64,000 nucleotides of DNA from Undibacterium umbellatum (GTDB lineage Bacteria; Pseudomonadota; Gammaproteobacteria; Burkholderiales; Burkholderiaceae_D). Each line of letters begins with the position of its first letter. The stretch's first letter is position 1. The notes under the pieces are model-generated. The model was given only the letters and a program-made list of their open reading frames with translations. It was not told the origin of the DNA and did not search any database. Made by a program: the position numbers and the translations under genes. This document shows, piece after piece, positions 35,392-44,382 of this stretch. The stretch lies in assembly GCF_014284125.1 (NCBI RefSeq), contig NZ_JACOFX010000019.1, positions 1 to 64,000 on the forward strand, given 5' to 3'.

Positions 35392-36462
35392 TTAGCTACC
35401 GCCCCATAGGTCACCGTTATTGCCCGACCTTGGCATGGTTACGCCAAAATGTTCATAGGCAGATGGGGTTGCTATCCTGCCTCTGGGCGTGCGTTGCAAA
35501 AAACCCTGCTGTATCAGATAGGGTTCCAGTACATCTTCTATGGTGTCGCGTTCTTCTCCTATGGCGGCGGCAACATTGTCCAGGCCTACCGGGCCACCGC
35601 CAAATTTGAAGAGGATGGCTTCCAGCAGTTTTCTGTCCATCAAATCAAAGCCAACGGCATCGACATCGAGCATCTTCAAGGCAGCATCGGCAATGTTTTT
35701 GGTGATTTCACCATTCCCCTTGACCTCTGCATAATCGCGTACCCGCCGTAACAGGCGATTGGCGATACGAGGTGTACCACGTGCCCGCTGAGCGATTTCA
35801 CGCGCACCATCAGCCTGTATCGGGGCACCCAGCAGCGATGCAGAGCGGGTGACGATCTTGGTCAATTCTTCCGGTGTATAAAATTCCAGCCGGGCGACGA
35901 TACCAAAACGGTCGCGCAGCGGATTGGTCAGCATGCCGGCACGGGTGGTGGCGCCGACGAGAGTGAAGGGCTGTAAATCCAGCTTGACTGAGCGCGCTGC
36001 CGGGCCTTCACCTATCATGATGTCGATCTGGTAATCTTCCAGCGCCGGATACAAAATCTCTTCTACGACTGGTGAAAGCCTGTGTATCTCATCAATGAAG
36101 AGTACATCATTGGCTTCCAGATTCGTCAGCAGGGCTGCCAGGTCACCGGCACGTTCCAGCACCGGGCCAGAAGTCTGGCGCAGGTTGACACCCATCTCAC
36201 GCGCAATGATATGCGCCAGCGTGGTTTTACCCAGGCCTGGCGGGCCAAACAACAGGGTGTGATCAAGCGCTTCACTGCGCTGCCTGGCTGCCGTGATAAA
36301 AATTTCCAGTTGGCCGCGTATCTTTTCCTGCCCGACATATTCATCAAGCTGTTTGGGGCGCAGGGCGCGTTCTATTGCTTCTTCATTGGGCGAACTGGGC
36401 GTTGCCGCAATAATGCGCGGCTCGCTGAAATTCGAAGAAAGATTGTCGGTCTGTATCGTCAT
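35392..36462 (-). CDS. ruvB: Holliday junction branch-migration ATPase RuvB
   Basis: RuvB (356 aa), AAA+ motor that drives branch migration of Holliday junctions with RuvA. Walker A GPPGLGKT at residues 73-80, Walker B VLFIDEIHRL, sensor 1 region TRAGMLTNPLRDRFG with arginine finger, and the C-terminal winged helix ending RGRIATPSAYEHFG. It starts 3 bases behind ruvA on the minus strand, so the two form one operon. Confidence 0.98.
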   Translation of the reverse strand: MTIQTDNLSSNFSEPRIIAATPSSPNEEAIERALRPKQLDEYVGQEKIRGQLEIFITAARQRSEALDHTLLFGPPGLGKTTLAHIIAREMGVNLRQTSGPVLERAGDLAALLTNLEANDVLFIDEIHRLSPVVEEILYPALEDYQIDIMIGEGPAARSVKLDLQPFTLVGATTRAGMLTNPLRDRFGIVARLEFYTPEELTKIVTRSASLLGAPIQADGAREIAQRARGTPRIANRLLRRVRDYAEVKGNGEITKNIADAALKMLDVDAVGFDLMDRKLLEAILFKFGGGPVGLDNVAAAIGEERDTIEDVLEPYLIQQGFLQRTPRGRIATPSAYEHFGVTMPRSGNNGDLWGGS

Positions 36463-36465
36463 CGC

Positions 36466-37047
36466 TTAGCCTTTGGACAATGCTTTCAATGCCAGCTTGA
36501 TGCCATCAGAAACGCCACTACCTGCAGGCACCGATTTCATGGCCAGCAAGGCTTCTTTATCGGAATAACCCAGGGCCAGCAAGGCATTCAGGATATCGGC
36601 ACTATGGTCGCCGGCTGCCAGTGCGGCAGTCGCAGTACCGAGGTCGGCACCTAGTTTGCCTTTGAGTTCCAGCAGCAGGCGTTCGGCGGTCTTCTTGCCT
36701 ATACCAGGTACACGCGTCAGGCGCCCGGCTTCTTGCAGGGTGATCGCCTGTGCCAGGTCAGCCACCGACATGCCTGACAAAATGGAGAGCGCAGTACGGG
36801 CACCAACGCCGCTGATCTTGATCAATTGCTTGAATGTCGTGCGTTCTTCTGCAGTACCAAAACCAAACAGCACATGGGCATCTTCGCGTATCGCCAGATG
36901 GGTCAGCAAGACCACTTTTTCACCCAGGTGAGGCAGGTTATAGAAGGTGCTCATGGGCACGTCGACTTCATAGCCTACGCCCTGGCAATCGACCAGCAAT
37001 TGCGGAGGATTCTTTTCTATCAAAGTACCTGCAATGCGACCTATCAT
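36466..37047 (-). CDS. ruvA: Holliday junction DNA-binding subunit RuvA
   Basis: RuvA (193 aa) binds four-way junctions as a tetramer. Domain I MIGRIAGTLIEKNPPQLLVDCQG-type start (IAGTLIEK), helix-hairpin-helix pair ISGVGARTALSILSG and VPGIGKKTAERLLLELKGK, and a flexible linker to the small C-terminal domain that contacts RuvB (ALLALGYSDKEALLAM). A LexA-like box (37061-37080) lies 14-33 bases before its ATG. It is the first gene of ruvAB. Confidence 0.97.
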   Translation of the reverse strand: MIGRIAGTLIEKNPPQLLVDCQGVGYEVDVPMSTFYNLPHLGEKVVLLTHLAIREDAHVLFGFGTAEERTTFKQLIKISGVGARTALSILSGMSVADLAQAITLQEAGRLTRVPGIGKKTAERLLLELKGKLGADLGTATAALAAGDHSADILNALLALGYSDKEALLAMKSVPAGSGVSDGIKLALKALSKG

Positions 37048-37060
37048 GAGACTGCTTTCA

Positions 37061-37080
37061 TACTGTATGAATAAGCAGTG
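37061..37080. promoter_or_regulatory. LexA (SOS) box before ruvAB
   Basis: TACTGTATGAATAAGCAGTG matches the enterobacterial consensus TACTGTATATATATACAGTA at 15 of 20 positions, with CTGT and GCAG arms in the right spacing. Its position just upstream of the ruvA start fits repression by LexA and induction after DNA damage. Confidence 0.65.
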
Positions 37081-37171
37081 ATAGTAAACGATTCTTGTGC
37101 GTTTGACGAGGCAAATGCGGGGAAATTATATGGATATTGCGTTACTGCAATGAAATGAGTTCTGTATAGGC

Positions 37172-37714
37172 CTAGCCTACCAGACGCCCACCCTTGACGC
37201 GCAAGCCCTTTTTGGCCAGTCCCGGCGCAATCGCGCCCAAAGCCGCTAGCGCTTCGCCACTATGAGCATGGCAAATTGCCACGCCCAATGCATCGGCAGC
37301 ATCACTGCCGGGCACCCCCGACAAGGCCAGCAGGCGTTGCACCATGTCCTGCACTTGTTCTTTCTTTGCGCGGCCATGACCGACCACGCCCTGTTTGACT
37401 TGCAGGGCCGTGTATTCTGCCACCGCCAGATCCGCCGCCACCAACGCACAAATCGCCGCACCTCGCGCTTGTCCCAGTAACAGAGTGGATTGTGGATTGA
37501 CGTTTACAAAGACTTTTTCTATCGCTGCGCAATCAGGCTGGTAAGTGCGTACTATCTCCGAAACACCTGACAATATCGTCTTCAAACGCTCGGGGAGAGT
37601 GCCATCGATCGTCTTGATGGTGCCTGATGCGATATAGGTCAGCTTGCTGCCTTGTTTATGAATCACGCCAAAACCGGTAGTGCGCAAGCCAGGGTCTATG
37701 CCTAAGATTTTCAT
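37172..37714 (-). CDS. ruvC: Holliday junction resolvase RuvC
   Basis: RuvC (180 aa) cuts Holliday junctions in the RuvABC resolvasome. The RNase H-like start MKILGIDPGLRTTGFG carries the catalytic Asp7; the Glu in AAIEKVFVNVNPQS and the Asp residues in PGSDAADALGVAICHAH complete the acidic active site. It lies 124 bases before ruvA on the same strand; the LexA-like site is in that gap, so ruvAB may have its own promoter. Confidence 0.97.
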   Translation of the reverse strand: MKILGIDPGLRTTGFGVIHKQGSKLTYIASGTIKTIDGTLPERLKTILSGVSEIVRTYQPDCAAIEKVFVNVNPQSTLLLGQARGAAICALVAADLAVAEYTALQVKQGVVGHGRAKKEQVQDMVQRLLALSGVPGSDAADALGVAICHAHSGEALAALGAIAPGLAKKGLRVKGGRLVG

Positions 37715-38067
37715 GAAGTTTTTGTTGGTAGGTGGTCAGGTACAAATCGCTGGCGTTGCCGGACAGGTCTTGCCTGTGAGTATAGCCTATCAGTATGGGA
37801 CTTTTAATTGTCGCCATGTAAGTGAGTAATTACTTTTGACATCCTGATTTGAGACGTACCGGACGGGGTTACACCATGTATTTATGTTCTTGATGCGCCA
37901 ATGCCAGGTACATCGGTCTCAGTCACACACCTTAACAAAAATAGCAGATGTATGGCAGCTTGTTACCTGAAGGCGAGCTATGCAGTAAAAGTTCGCAGGT
38001 TTCGGTGTAGCGAAAATCAGGTGCAATCTAAGGGGCATTGACTAAACGATGTGTCAACACGCCTTGG
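37715..38067. other. 353-base region between ruvC and a small hypothetical gene
   Basis: Only a small inverted repeat ACAGG-TCTTG-CCTGT (37763-37777), upstream of ruvC, stands out. It does not fit the LexA spacing. I see no credible gene. Confidence 0.45.
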
Positions 38068-38310
38068 TTATTTTGCATTTTTCTGTTGGTCACGCCAGTC
38101 CAGGTACTCTGGAAAAGTCATTTCCCTGACCGCAATGCAATTGCGTAGACCCTGAGTGACGACCATGTCAAAAGTTTCCGGGTCGATCTTTGCTTGCGGA
38201 TATATTTCACAGCGATACAGGATCGGCAAGCCATTTGGACGCGGCTGATTTGGCGCCAACATTTCGTTGCCTATCATATTGGCCAGCAAGGCAATAAATA
38301 TGGTGTTCAT
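38068..38310 (-). CDS. Hypothetical 80-residue protein
   Basis: The N-terminus MNTIFIALLANMIGNEML is hydrophobic and the rest is polar (ILYRCEIYPQAKIDPETFDMVVTQGLRNCIAVREMTFPEYLDW). It may be membrane-associated or carry an uncleaved signal. A GGGG run lies just before the ATG. It is divergent from the next gene. I do not recognise it. Confidence 0.55.
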   Translation of the reverse strand: MNTIFIALLANMIGNEMLAPNQPRPNGLPILYRCEIYPQAKIDPETFDMVVTQGLRNCIAVREMTFPEYLDWRDQQKNAK

Positions 38311-38516
38311 AATCCCCGATTCCCCTGATGTAGCAATGTATGGATTTCTTTGAAGGGCGACCTGCTACGGTTTTTCTGAGCAGTTTTTGTCAGCTAATGA
38401 TAACATTGCCTATATCTCTACGGCTGATGAAATTTTACTTTCATTTGTTAGAACTCATTTCACTTTGGCCGATGAAATGCGTTCATCTTCTATCCACGAC
38501 ATATAAAGAGAATTTC

Positions 38517-39035
38517 ATGCGTTTGATTCCCAAATTTGCACTGGTTGCAGTAACAGTAGCTGGTATTGCCCTGCTTTTCAGGCTTTTTTCCAGCAACAAC
38601 GAACTTGATGCGGTAGGGAATACACCTGCAAACGAAACACTGGTATATGCAAAACAGGTGGAAGACGCTGAAAAAAAGCCAGACGTGAAAATTTGGCCAG
38701 GAACATTTGTGAACTCGGTCGAATCCAGGCAGCAGGTTCTGGAGTACAAGATGAACCTGGCAGAAAATCGCAGTTTTCAATTCAGTATTTCTTCTTACGC
38801 GGCAAAGAAGGACAGGAGCAAAGCCAAACCAGACGTCAGTAAACAATTGTCAGGTCACTACAGGGTAAAAGGCAATGTCATCTACTTTGAAAATTTACAA
38901 GGGGACACTGGTTTGATGTCAGATAAGGCCCGCAGTGTTGTCAATGGCTGGGGCCCTGATGGCATTGAATTCAATAATGAAAACTCAGTCATGCGTCTGC
39001 GTGCGCAAGTGGTATCTCCTTCCCATCAACAATAA
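38517..39035 (+). CDS. Hypothetical membrane-anchored protein
   Basis: 172 residues from the ATG at 38517, which has AAAGAGA before it; a longer upstream frame lacks support. N-terminal helix at about 8-25 (LVAVTVAGIALLFRLF), then a soluble extracytoplasmic part with a beta-rich core (WPGTFVNSVESRQQVLEYKM, YRVKGNVIYFENLQGD). It ends 8 bases before the phosphoethanolamine transferase-like gene, so they may be co-transcribed. I do not recognise the fold. Confidence 0.65.
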   Translation: MRLIPKFALVAVTVAGIALLFRLFSSNNELDAVGNTPANETLVYAKQVEDAEKKPDVKIWPGTFVNSVESRQQVLEYKMNLAENRSFQFSISSYAAKKDRSKAKPDVSKQLSGHYRVKGNVIYFENLQGDTGLMSDKARSVVNGWGPDGIEFNNENSVMRLRAQVVSPSHQQ

Positions 39036-39043
39036 GTCCGGTC

Positions 39044-40891
39044 ATGCCAGGGTTTCGGCGCTGGCGGCAAGAAAAAATGAATTCGTCAGTCATGCAGGTC
39101 AGCGAGCAAAGCGAGGATATGCGTCATCCAGGTAAGGGTCTAGGCTTTGAGTTGCTGTCATTCTTCTTCTTATTGATGCCGTTTGCCATTACCAATGGCA
39201 TCGTCGTTGCCAAGGCTGCTGCACTGCCACTGTACGGTGGTAAGATCGTCTTGTTCGTTTTGCCAATTTCATTCCTGCTATTCCAATTGTGGAAGAAGAG
39301 CCTGGTGCTCAAGTTGGTGACGGCCATGCTGGCGGTCTTGGCTGGTGCCGAAGCTCATGTAGCTTATCAGTTTGGTGGCATATCTGGTTCCAGCCTGTTT
39401 TCCATACTCACAACCAGTGACGGCAGTGAATCATTCAATTATCTGATCGAGCGTAGCCAGGCGGTCGCTCTGTGGCTGCTGCTGTGTGCGGTCAGTACCA
39501 TGTTGGCGATGCATTTTTCGCGTCGCAGTCATTACCGGCCAGGCGGTTTTCCGATACTCTGCTTGCTCTGTGTGGCAGGCTATGGATGGTATATTGGTGC
39601 CATGAGTGCCAGTGCCTACCTGAAGGAAGCAAATGCTAACCGCTTTCCTACCGTCAGCGAAGATGCCAGGGAGAAATTGTTTGGTGTCGGCCATTTACAT
39701 CCTTTACTTTCTACAGTGAAAGATACTTTTCCTTACGGTGTGCCGCTCAGGTTGTGGATGTTTCTGCAGGAAGAAAAATTCATGCACGGCATGGAGCAGG
39801 AGTTGAGCCAGTTTCGCTTTGGTGCAGTGGCAACCGGGCCGGCAAGCGCAAGCACGCAAGAAACCTATGTCCTGGTTCTGGGAGAGACGGCCAGATTTGA
39901 TCGCTGGACAGTGAATGGCTATGACCGCGATACCTCGCCAAATTTGTTGAAAGCCAGGCAAAATGGAGAACTGGTCAGTATGCGGGACATGATTACTCCC
40001 AGGACATTCACCATGGGATCCATCCCCATCTATCTGAGCGGGCGGGATATCATGCGGGAAGGTGCGACGCAAAAATCGCTGATCTCTGCCTTCAGGGAAG
40101 CGGGTTTCAAGACTTATTTTCTATCTACCCAGGTCAAGAAAAGCTTCCTTAATAATGTCACTACCATGTTTGCCGCCGAGGCTGATGTACAACAGTATTT
40201 TGAATCCGATGAGAGCCTTGGCTTGTTTTACGATGATGCCTTGCTCGCCCCATTTAAAAAGATCCTGCAAGAGAAGTCACTCAAAAAATTGATTGTGCTT
40301 CATACCATGGGCAGCCACGCTATCTATACAGCCAGGTATCCCAAGACATTTGAGAAATTCCCCGTGAGCATTGATGGAAAAGCGGTGGCAGCAGGTGAAC
40401 AACTCGATGATATTCAGGCAGCATCAAATGCCTTCGACAACAGCATACGATTTACTGATCATGTCTTGGGAGAAATCATGCGGGCATTGACTGCGCTGGA
40501 AGGTAATGCGGCCATGATTTACGGTTCAGATCATGGCGAAACATTGCCCACCAAGCTATGCAAATTCATCGGGCATGGTGTCGTGAATGAAGAGAATTTG
40601 CGTGTTCCGTATTTTGTCTGGGCCAATCAGGCATATCGCCAGGTACACGCAGGCAAGTGGCAAAACCTGTTGAAGAACGAGGACAAGGCGACGATGACAT
40701 CGTCCAATTTTGCCACGGTGCTGGACATGGCAGGCATCAGTTTCGCCAGTTTTCCTGCTGAACATAGTCTGGTCAGGGAATATCAGGTTAAATCGACGAG
40801 AATGGTGATGGACATGCAAAACGATGAGCTGGACTTCAATACCGCCAGAAAAAAGGATGACACCTGCGGTATGCTGCAAGCCAGGGAATGA
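39044..40891 (+). CDS. Phosphoethanolamine transferase-like, EptA/sulfatase family
   Basis: Up to 615 residues. Other possible ATGs at 39077 and 39092 may be the true start, since the first 11 residues look non-native. Five N-terminal membrane helices are followed by a periplasmic alkaline-phosphatase-like domain. The catalytic Thr lies near residue 282 in GETARFDRW, followed by NGYDRDTSP. TFTMGSIPIYLSG, HTMGSHAIY and IYGSDHGE complete the metal-binding site. EptA-type enzymes add phosphoethanolamine to lipid A or other envelope sugars and can lower sensitivity to cationic peptides. Substrate here is not known. Confidence 0.85.
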   Translation: MPGFRRWRQEKMNSSVMQVSEQSEDMRHPGKGLGFELLSFFFLLMPFAITNGIVVAKAAALPLYGGKIVLFVLPISFLLFQLWKKSLVLKLVTAMLAVLAGAEAHVAYQFGGISGSSLFSILTTSDGSESFNYLIERSQAVALWLLLCAVSTMLAMHFSRRSHYRPGGFPILCLLCVAGYGWYIGAMSASAYLKEANANRFPTVSEDAREKLFGVGHLHPLLSTVKDTFPYGVPLRLWMFLQEEKFMHGMEQELSQFRFGAVATGPASASTQETYVLVLGETARFDRWTVNGYDRDTSPNLLKARQNGELVSMRDMITPRTFTMGSIPIYLSGRDIMREGATQKSLISAFREAGFKTYFLSTQVKKSFLNNVTTMFAAEADVQQYFESDESLGLFYDDALLAPFKKILQEKSLKKLIVLHTMGSHAIYTARYPKTFEKFPVSIDGKAVAAGEQLDDIQAASNAFDNSIRFTDHVLGEIMRALTALEGNAAMIYGSDHGETLPTKLCKFIGHGVVNEENLRVPYFVWANQAYRQVHAGKWQNLLKNEDKATMTSSNFATVLDMAGISFASFPAEHSLVREYQVKSTRMVMDMQNDELDFNTARKKDDTCGMLQARE

Positions 40892-40908
40892 ATTCCTGGC
40901 TTTACGTC

Positions 40909-41919
40909 TCAGACCGTTAAATCCAATGCTATCTGGGTCAGCTCTCTTGCACGGAGTGAGGCGATCCACTCCCTTTGCAAGGGTTCAAATTTCTCCAGAA
41001 AATCATCTTCAGGTGCACTGCCTGCTGCGGGCGCAAATTTGAGTATGACTTCTTTCAAGGCTGCATTGCTCAGCAAATGCTCATTTTCAGCATGTGCATG
41101 CTTTACGTGCCGTGTTTGAAAGTTGTGCGTTTCAGCGATCAGATTTCCATGGTCATACAATTTGACTTCATAGCGCTGCTGCGCCTTTGAAATATGCGCC
41201 ATCAGTCTTGAGCGCAATAAAAATCCTTGCATGTTCAGGCTGGTAAAGTAGCCATCGTTCAGTCGGTACTGCGGGTGCCGCCACAATTCACCGCCGTGAT
41301 TGCGATTGGCGAATTCTATTTTGACAACATTTTGCATGTCCAGCGCCAAAGGCACAGTGCTTCTTGCCGTCGCATACAATAGGGGGACGCCATCTTCATC
41401 GCGGCTCAAGTAGCCTTCAGGCAGCAAGCTGAACTGATCTGAATGTGCAAGCCCGACCAGGTCAGGCAAGTTGGGATCAGTAAAGCCTTCTTCCATGCGG
41501 ATACGAAAATTACAGTCGCGCACACTTTCGAGCTTGAGTATCAAGTCATCAGGCATAGTCAGTGCATAACGGGTTTTCAGCACAGACTTGATCCAGAGTT
41601 TTTCACCTGTCTCTGTTTCTATCCGTTCAGGCTGTATAGAAGAAATGATATGCAGCGGGCGAATGATGATTTCGCCAGCCTGTTTGCGTTGTATGGCGGC
41701 ATCAATATATGGCTCATAGACATTGAGTGCCTTGGCGACCATCTTTTCTTCGAAATCGGTGAGCTGCGGCTCTACAGCCCTTTTTTCCAGGATTTTACTG
41801 AGTATGGCGCGTACTCTTTCGCGCTCGGCAGCAGTGTCTGCAAACGCGTAGCAGCCATAGCGGGGTAATTCGTTGAGTATGCTGTCAATTTTTGTTTTAA
41901 CCGTATTCGGAGTATTCAT
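40909..41919 (-). CDS. Unrecognised 336-residue protein
   Basis: A soluble protein without signal peptide. The N-terminal third is helical (LNELPRYGCYAF, RERVRAILSKILEKRA) and the rest is a mixed alpha/beta core (LWIKSVLKTRYALTMPDDLIL, GELWRHPQYRLNDGYFTSLN). No known catalytic motif is visible. It sits at the left edge of the accessory region and is oriented away from the dot genes. It could be an accessory, effector-type or regulatory protein of the island; nothing in the sequence decides this. Confidence 0.7.
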   Translation of the reverse strand: MNTPNTVKTKIDSILNELPRYGCYAFADTAAERERVRAILSKILEKRAVEPQLTDFEEKMVAKALNVYEPYIDAAIQRKQAGEIIIRPLHIISSIQPERIETETGEKLWIKSVLKTRYALTMPDDLILKLESVRDCNFRIRMEEGFTDPNLPDLVGLAHSDQFSLLPEGYLSRDEDGVPLLYATARSTVPLALDMQNVVKIEFANRNHGGELWRHPQYRLNDGYFTSLNMQGFLLRSRLMAHISKAQQRYEVKLYDHGNLIAETHNFQTRHVKHAHAENEHLLSNAALKEVILKFAPAAGSAPEDDFLEKFEPLQREWIASLRARELTQIALDLTV

Positions 41920-42031
41920 TTTTTTATTTTTCTGGCACGTGCTGGCCCGCTACTCTTGAAGCAAAACAGGATAATACATGTTGTCTCAGGCATTTTCCGC
42001 TTCTGTTTGAAATTGCGGGAAGTGAGACGTG

Positions 42032-42508
42032 CTATTTTGTTAATTGCAAGACTGGTAGCGCTTCATTTTGAGGAATATTGGCAAGGCCATGCTTGCAGGC
42101 CTTGATAGCTCCATCTCTGAACTTATTTTCGCCATACTGCCGGAAAGTTTCCACTTGATGCTGTATCACTGCCTGCTCAGCCAGATATTGATCGCTGACG
42201 GTTTGCATGTAAATTCGCCGGGTTTGCAAACGCGTATCGGCGGGCAGTTCCGGAAAACGGGTGTCGAATGAGTCTGCAACCGAGCGGGCAAAACTGCGGG
42301 TCTTGTAGACGTCGACGTCTCTGAGGCGATTGGACATGGATACCATGATGATCGACGCCACGTCTTCACAAGCCATTTCCAGTTGCAACAGGGTCAACGG
42401 GATTTTCATATTTGGTGATGCTACGCCTTCGCTGACAGCGGGCGACGAAGTTTTCCCACACGATGCAAGCAACATCACGCTGCTTAGAAGACAAATAAGT
42501 TTCTTCAT
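42032..42508 (-). CDS. Putative lipoprotein, 158 residues
   Basis: Start chosen at the ATG at 42508, which overlaps the stop of the upstream gene (TGATG), so translation is coupled. The signal MKKLICLLSSVMLLASC ends in lipobox LASC with Gly at +2, consistent with outer-membrane sorting. The mature part is helical with repeated Arg/Gln (FDTRFPELPADTRLQTRRIYMQ). No family recognised. It is probably co-transcribed with the gene before it. Confidence 0.75.
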   Translation of the reverse strand: MKKLICLLSSVMLLASCGKTSSPAVSEGVASPNMKIPLTLLQLEMACEDVASIIMVSMSNRLRDVDVYKTRSFARSVADSFDTRFPELPADTRLQTRRIYMQTVSDQYLAEQAVIQHQVETFRQYGENKFRDGAIKACKHGLANIPQNEALPVLQLTK

Positions 42509-42882
42509 CAGGCTACGCCACATAGTCTTGCATACGATGCACCCACTTCATGATGGGTTTTGAGATGACGCATCCATTCATCTGTCTTGTGTACAACATG
42601 AACACCATTCACTTTCAGTGTAGCCGATAACTCGCGCCGCAATTCTGCAAGTTGCGCTGGAGAATTACTCTGAAAACATGGCAGTTCCACTTTCCAGGCA
42701 ATGGTTGGAACCAGGCGATGATGAGCTTGTTTTTTTTGTATGTATTGAGTCTCCAGGCGTAAAAAGACTGTTTTTACCGTCTGGTTCTTGGTCAAAGTCT
42801 GGAAAAACTCTTTTTTCCATGCGGGTAATACAGAATTTTCAGTTTCATTCTCGTATTTTTTCGTAATATTTGTTAAGCTCAT
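42508..42882 (-). CDS. Unrecognised 124-residue protein
   Basis: A basic, soluble, helical protein (WKKEFFQTLTKNQTVKTVFLRLE, ELRRELSATLKVNGVHVVH). No signal peptide or membrane segment. Its stop overlaps the start of the lipoprotein gene by one base. It is divergent from the plus-strand cluster starting at 43046. Function unknown. Confidence 0.65.
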   Translation of the reverse strand: MSLTNITKKYENETENSVLPAWKKEFFQTLTKNQTVKTVFLRLETQYIQKKQAHHRLVPTIAWKVELPCFQSNSPAQLAELRRELSATLKVNGVHVVHKTDEWMRHLKTHHEVGASYARLCGVA

Positions 42883-43045
42883 AGAAATAGCTTTATAAAA
42901 ATGAAGGTAAAAAACTTTTTCTCATTGAATGCTAGCAACTGTTGCCGAATGTGTCAATTTTGATCCACCCTGCAACTTGCTGGCATTATTTTAAAATGAT
43001 GAAAAACCATTGCTGGATATGTATTTTTTAAATTTGGTTAAGTCA

Positions 43046-43621
43046 ATGAATAAACCTGTCCTATTTTTTTGGGCCACACTCGCATTTGGAATGTCGTGTA
43101 ATTTTGCTTATGCTCAAGAGGGAAAGAAAAGTTCAATTCCAGAAATCAGGGAGCCTCTCGGTGACAAACGTTCGCAACGCCTGATTGTACTCGCGACTGA
43201 CCTGATGTTTGTCAGACATTTTGCCACCGACAGGCAAAACAAGCTGAGGGAGCTGGAGATAAATGTCAGTCTGGAGCCTTTTAATGAAAAGCAGAAAGAG
43301 CTCCTCGTCATCCGCAAAGCACAAATGGACGAGTGCGCGAAAGATGCTGCGGCAGTCCAGGCTAATTTCTTTACTGCCTATGATCAATTGAATGCTGCCA
43401 AATACGAAGTTTCGGACTATATGGCGATTTATACCTACGCCAAGAAAAACGCTGCCGATTTCCAGCGCAAAGACCTGCTGCAGGCAGCCGAGTTGAAATC
43501 CTATGAAGAAAGCAGGCCGCAGGGTTTTACATTCCGCAGCGTCTGCATTGATGACGGCGTAGCCCCTAAGCTGAAAGAGAAAACTGAGTTCGTTTCGCCA
43601 AATGCGCAGCCCAGGAAATAG
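43046..43621 (+). CDS. Unrecognised exported protein, 191 residues
   Basis: Start taken at the ATG at 43046, which begins a signal peptide (MNKPVLFFWATLAFGMSCNFAYA). The mature part is rich in charged helix (EPFNEKQKELLVIRKAQMDECAKDAAAVQANF) with Cys residues that could pair in the periplasm. First of six same-strand genes leading to the dot operon. I do not recognise it. Confidence 0.65.
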   Translation: MNKPVLFFWATLAFGMSCNFAYAQEGKKSSIPEIREPLGDKRSQRLIVLATDLMFVRHFATDRQNKLRELEINVSLEPFNEKQKELLVIRKAQMDECAKDAAAVQANFFTAYDQLNAAKYEVSDYMAIYTYAKKNAADFQRKDLLQAAELKSYEESRPQGFTFRSVCIDDGVAPKLKEKTEFVSPNAQPRK

Positions 43622-43654
43622 CAGGACCTGGAAAGCCAGAACTCTCTATAACGA

Positions 43655-43942
43655 ATGGCAAAGCAAACCATGATGTATCAATCCTTTTTGCAGAAAAAAA
43701 AGCGTCGTCTTGCAATCACCATTTTTTTTCTGGCCTTATGCATGACCAGTGCAATTGCCATTTTTGCGCTGCTAATAACCGCTTTGAATGCAGCGGGTGC
43801 TGGCGCTCTGGCGGTGCCAGGTGCTTTTGTCTGTGTTGCTTTCTATGAGCTGGGACGCTATTTTTTTTATAGAAGTTTCTTCATGCAACAACTGGCACGC
43901 TTTGCAGCCTGGAAACAAGTACTCAATGAAAGTGACGAATGA
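43655..43942 (+). CDS. Small two-helix membrane protein
   Basis: 95 residues. A basic N-terminus (LQKKKRRL) precedes two membrane helices at about 18-42 and 48-65, and a short tail with a Phe/Tyr-rich stretch (YFFYRSFFMQQ) lies on the cytoplasmic side. Its stop overlaps the next gene by four bases. Family unknown. Small inner-membrane proteins like this are frequent in secretion and conjugation loci, but that does not identify it. Confidence 0.65.
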   Translation: MAKQTMMYQSFLQKKKRRLAITIFFLALCMTSAIAIFALLITALNAAGAGALAVPGAFVCVAFYELGRYFFYRSFFMQQLARFAAWKQVLNESDE

Positions 43943-44361
43943 CTACTACTGTTGCTAACCGCAATCAGCGCGATGCGCTGACGTTCCCCCCCGGCACCAT
44001 GCAAGTTTTGTTTGCCGTAAGTGCTGTGATCTGTCTGATGCTAGGGATTGGTCTGACACGCCTTCTGAGCGTACATTTTGAGCAGCGTGTATTCAGCCTG
44101 ATTATTTTTTGTGCGCTACAACTGCTACCTTTATGTTTTGCTCTGCGCATGCCTTCGCTTTTGACAGGGCGTTTGCATTTGCTTGTCGTAACAGTTTATT
44201 TTCTGGTTGCCTTCCTCGCCAATATCATGTTCCCGCAGTTGAAGTCTTATTTAACCTGGCTTTTCTACTTTTTCTGCATAGTGGTGCTGGCGCTGTCAGT
44301 AGTGTCGGTAGTGCAGGTCCTGCGTGCCAGTCTGGTCCGCTTGTTCAGGCGTGGCAAGTAA
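43939..44361 (+). CDS. Four-helix membrane protein, unrecognised
   Basis: 140 residues with four predicted membrane helices (about 23-43, 50-69, 78-98, 103-128) and a basic C-terminus (RASLVRLFRRGK). It overlaps the previous gene by ATGA, so the two membrane proteins are probably made together. No family recognised. Confidence 0.65.
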   Translation: MTTTVANRNQRDALTFPPGTMQVLFAVSAVICLMLGIGLTRLLSVHFEQRVFSLIIFCALQLLPLCFALRMPSLLTGRLHLLVVTVYFLVAFLANIMFPQLKSYLTWLFYFFCIVVLALSVVSVVQVLRASLVRLFRRGK

Positions 44362-44382
44362 TTCAAGACAGAGGGAAGAGTT

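Noticed and set aside
37763..37777. ACAGG-N5-CCTGT before ruvC as a LexA box
   Set aside because: Arm orientation and spacing do not fit CTGT-N8-ACAG.
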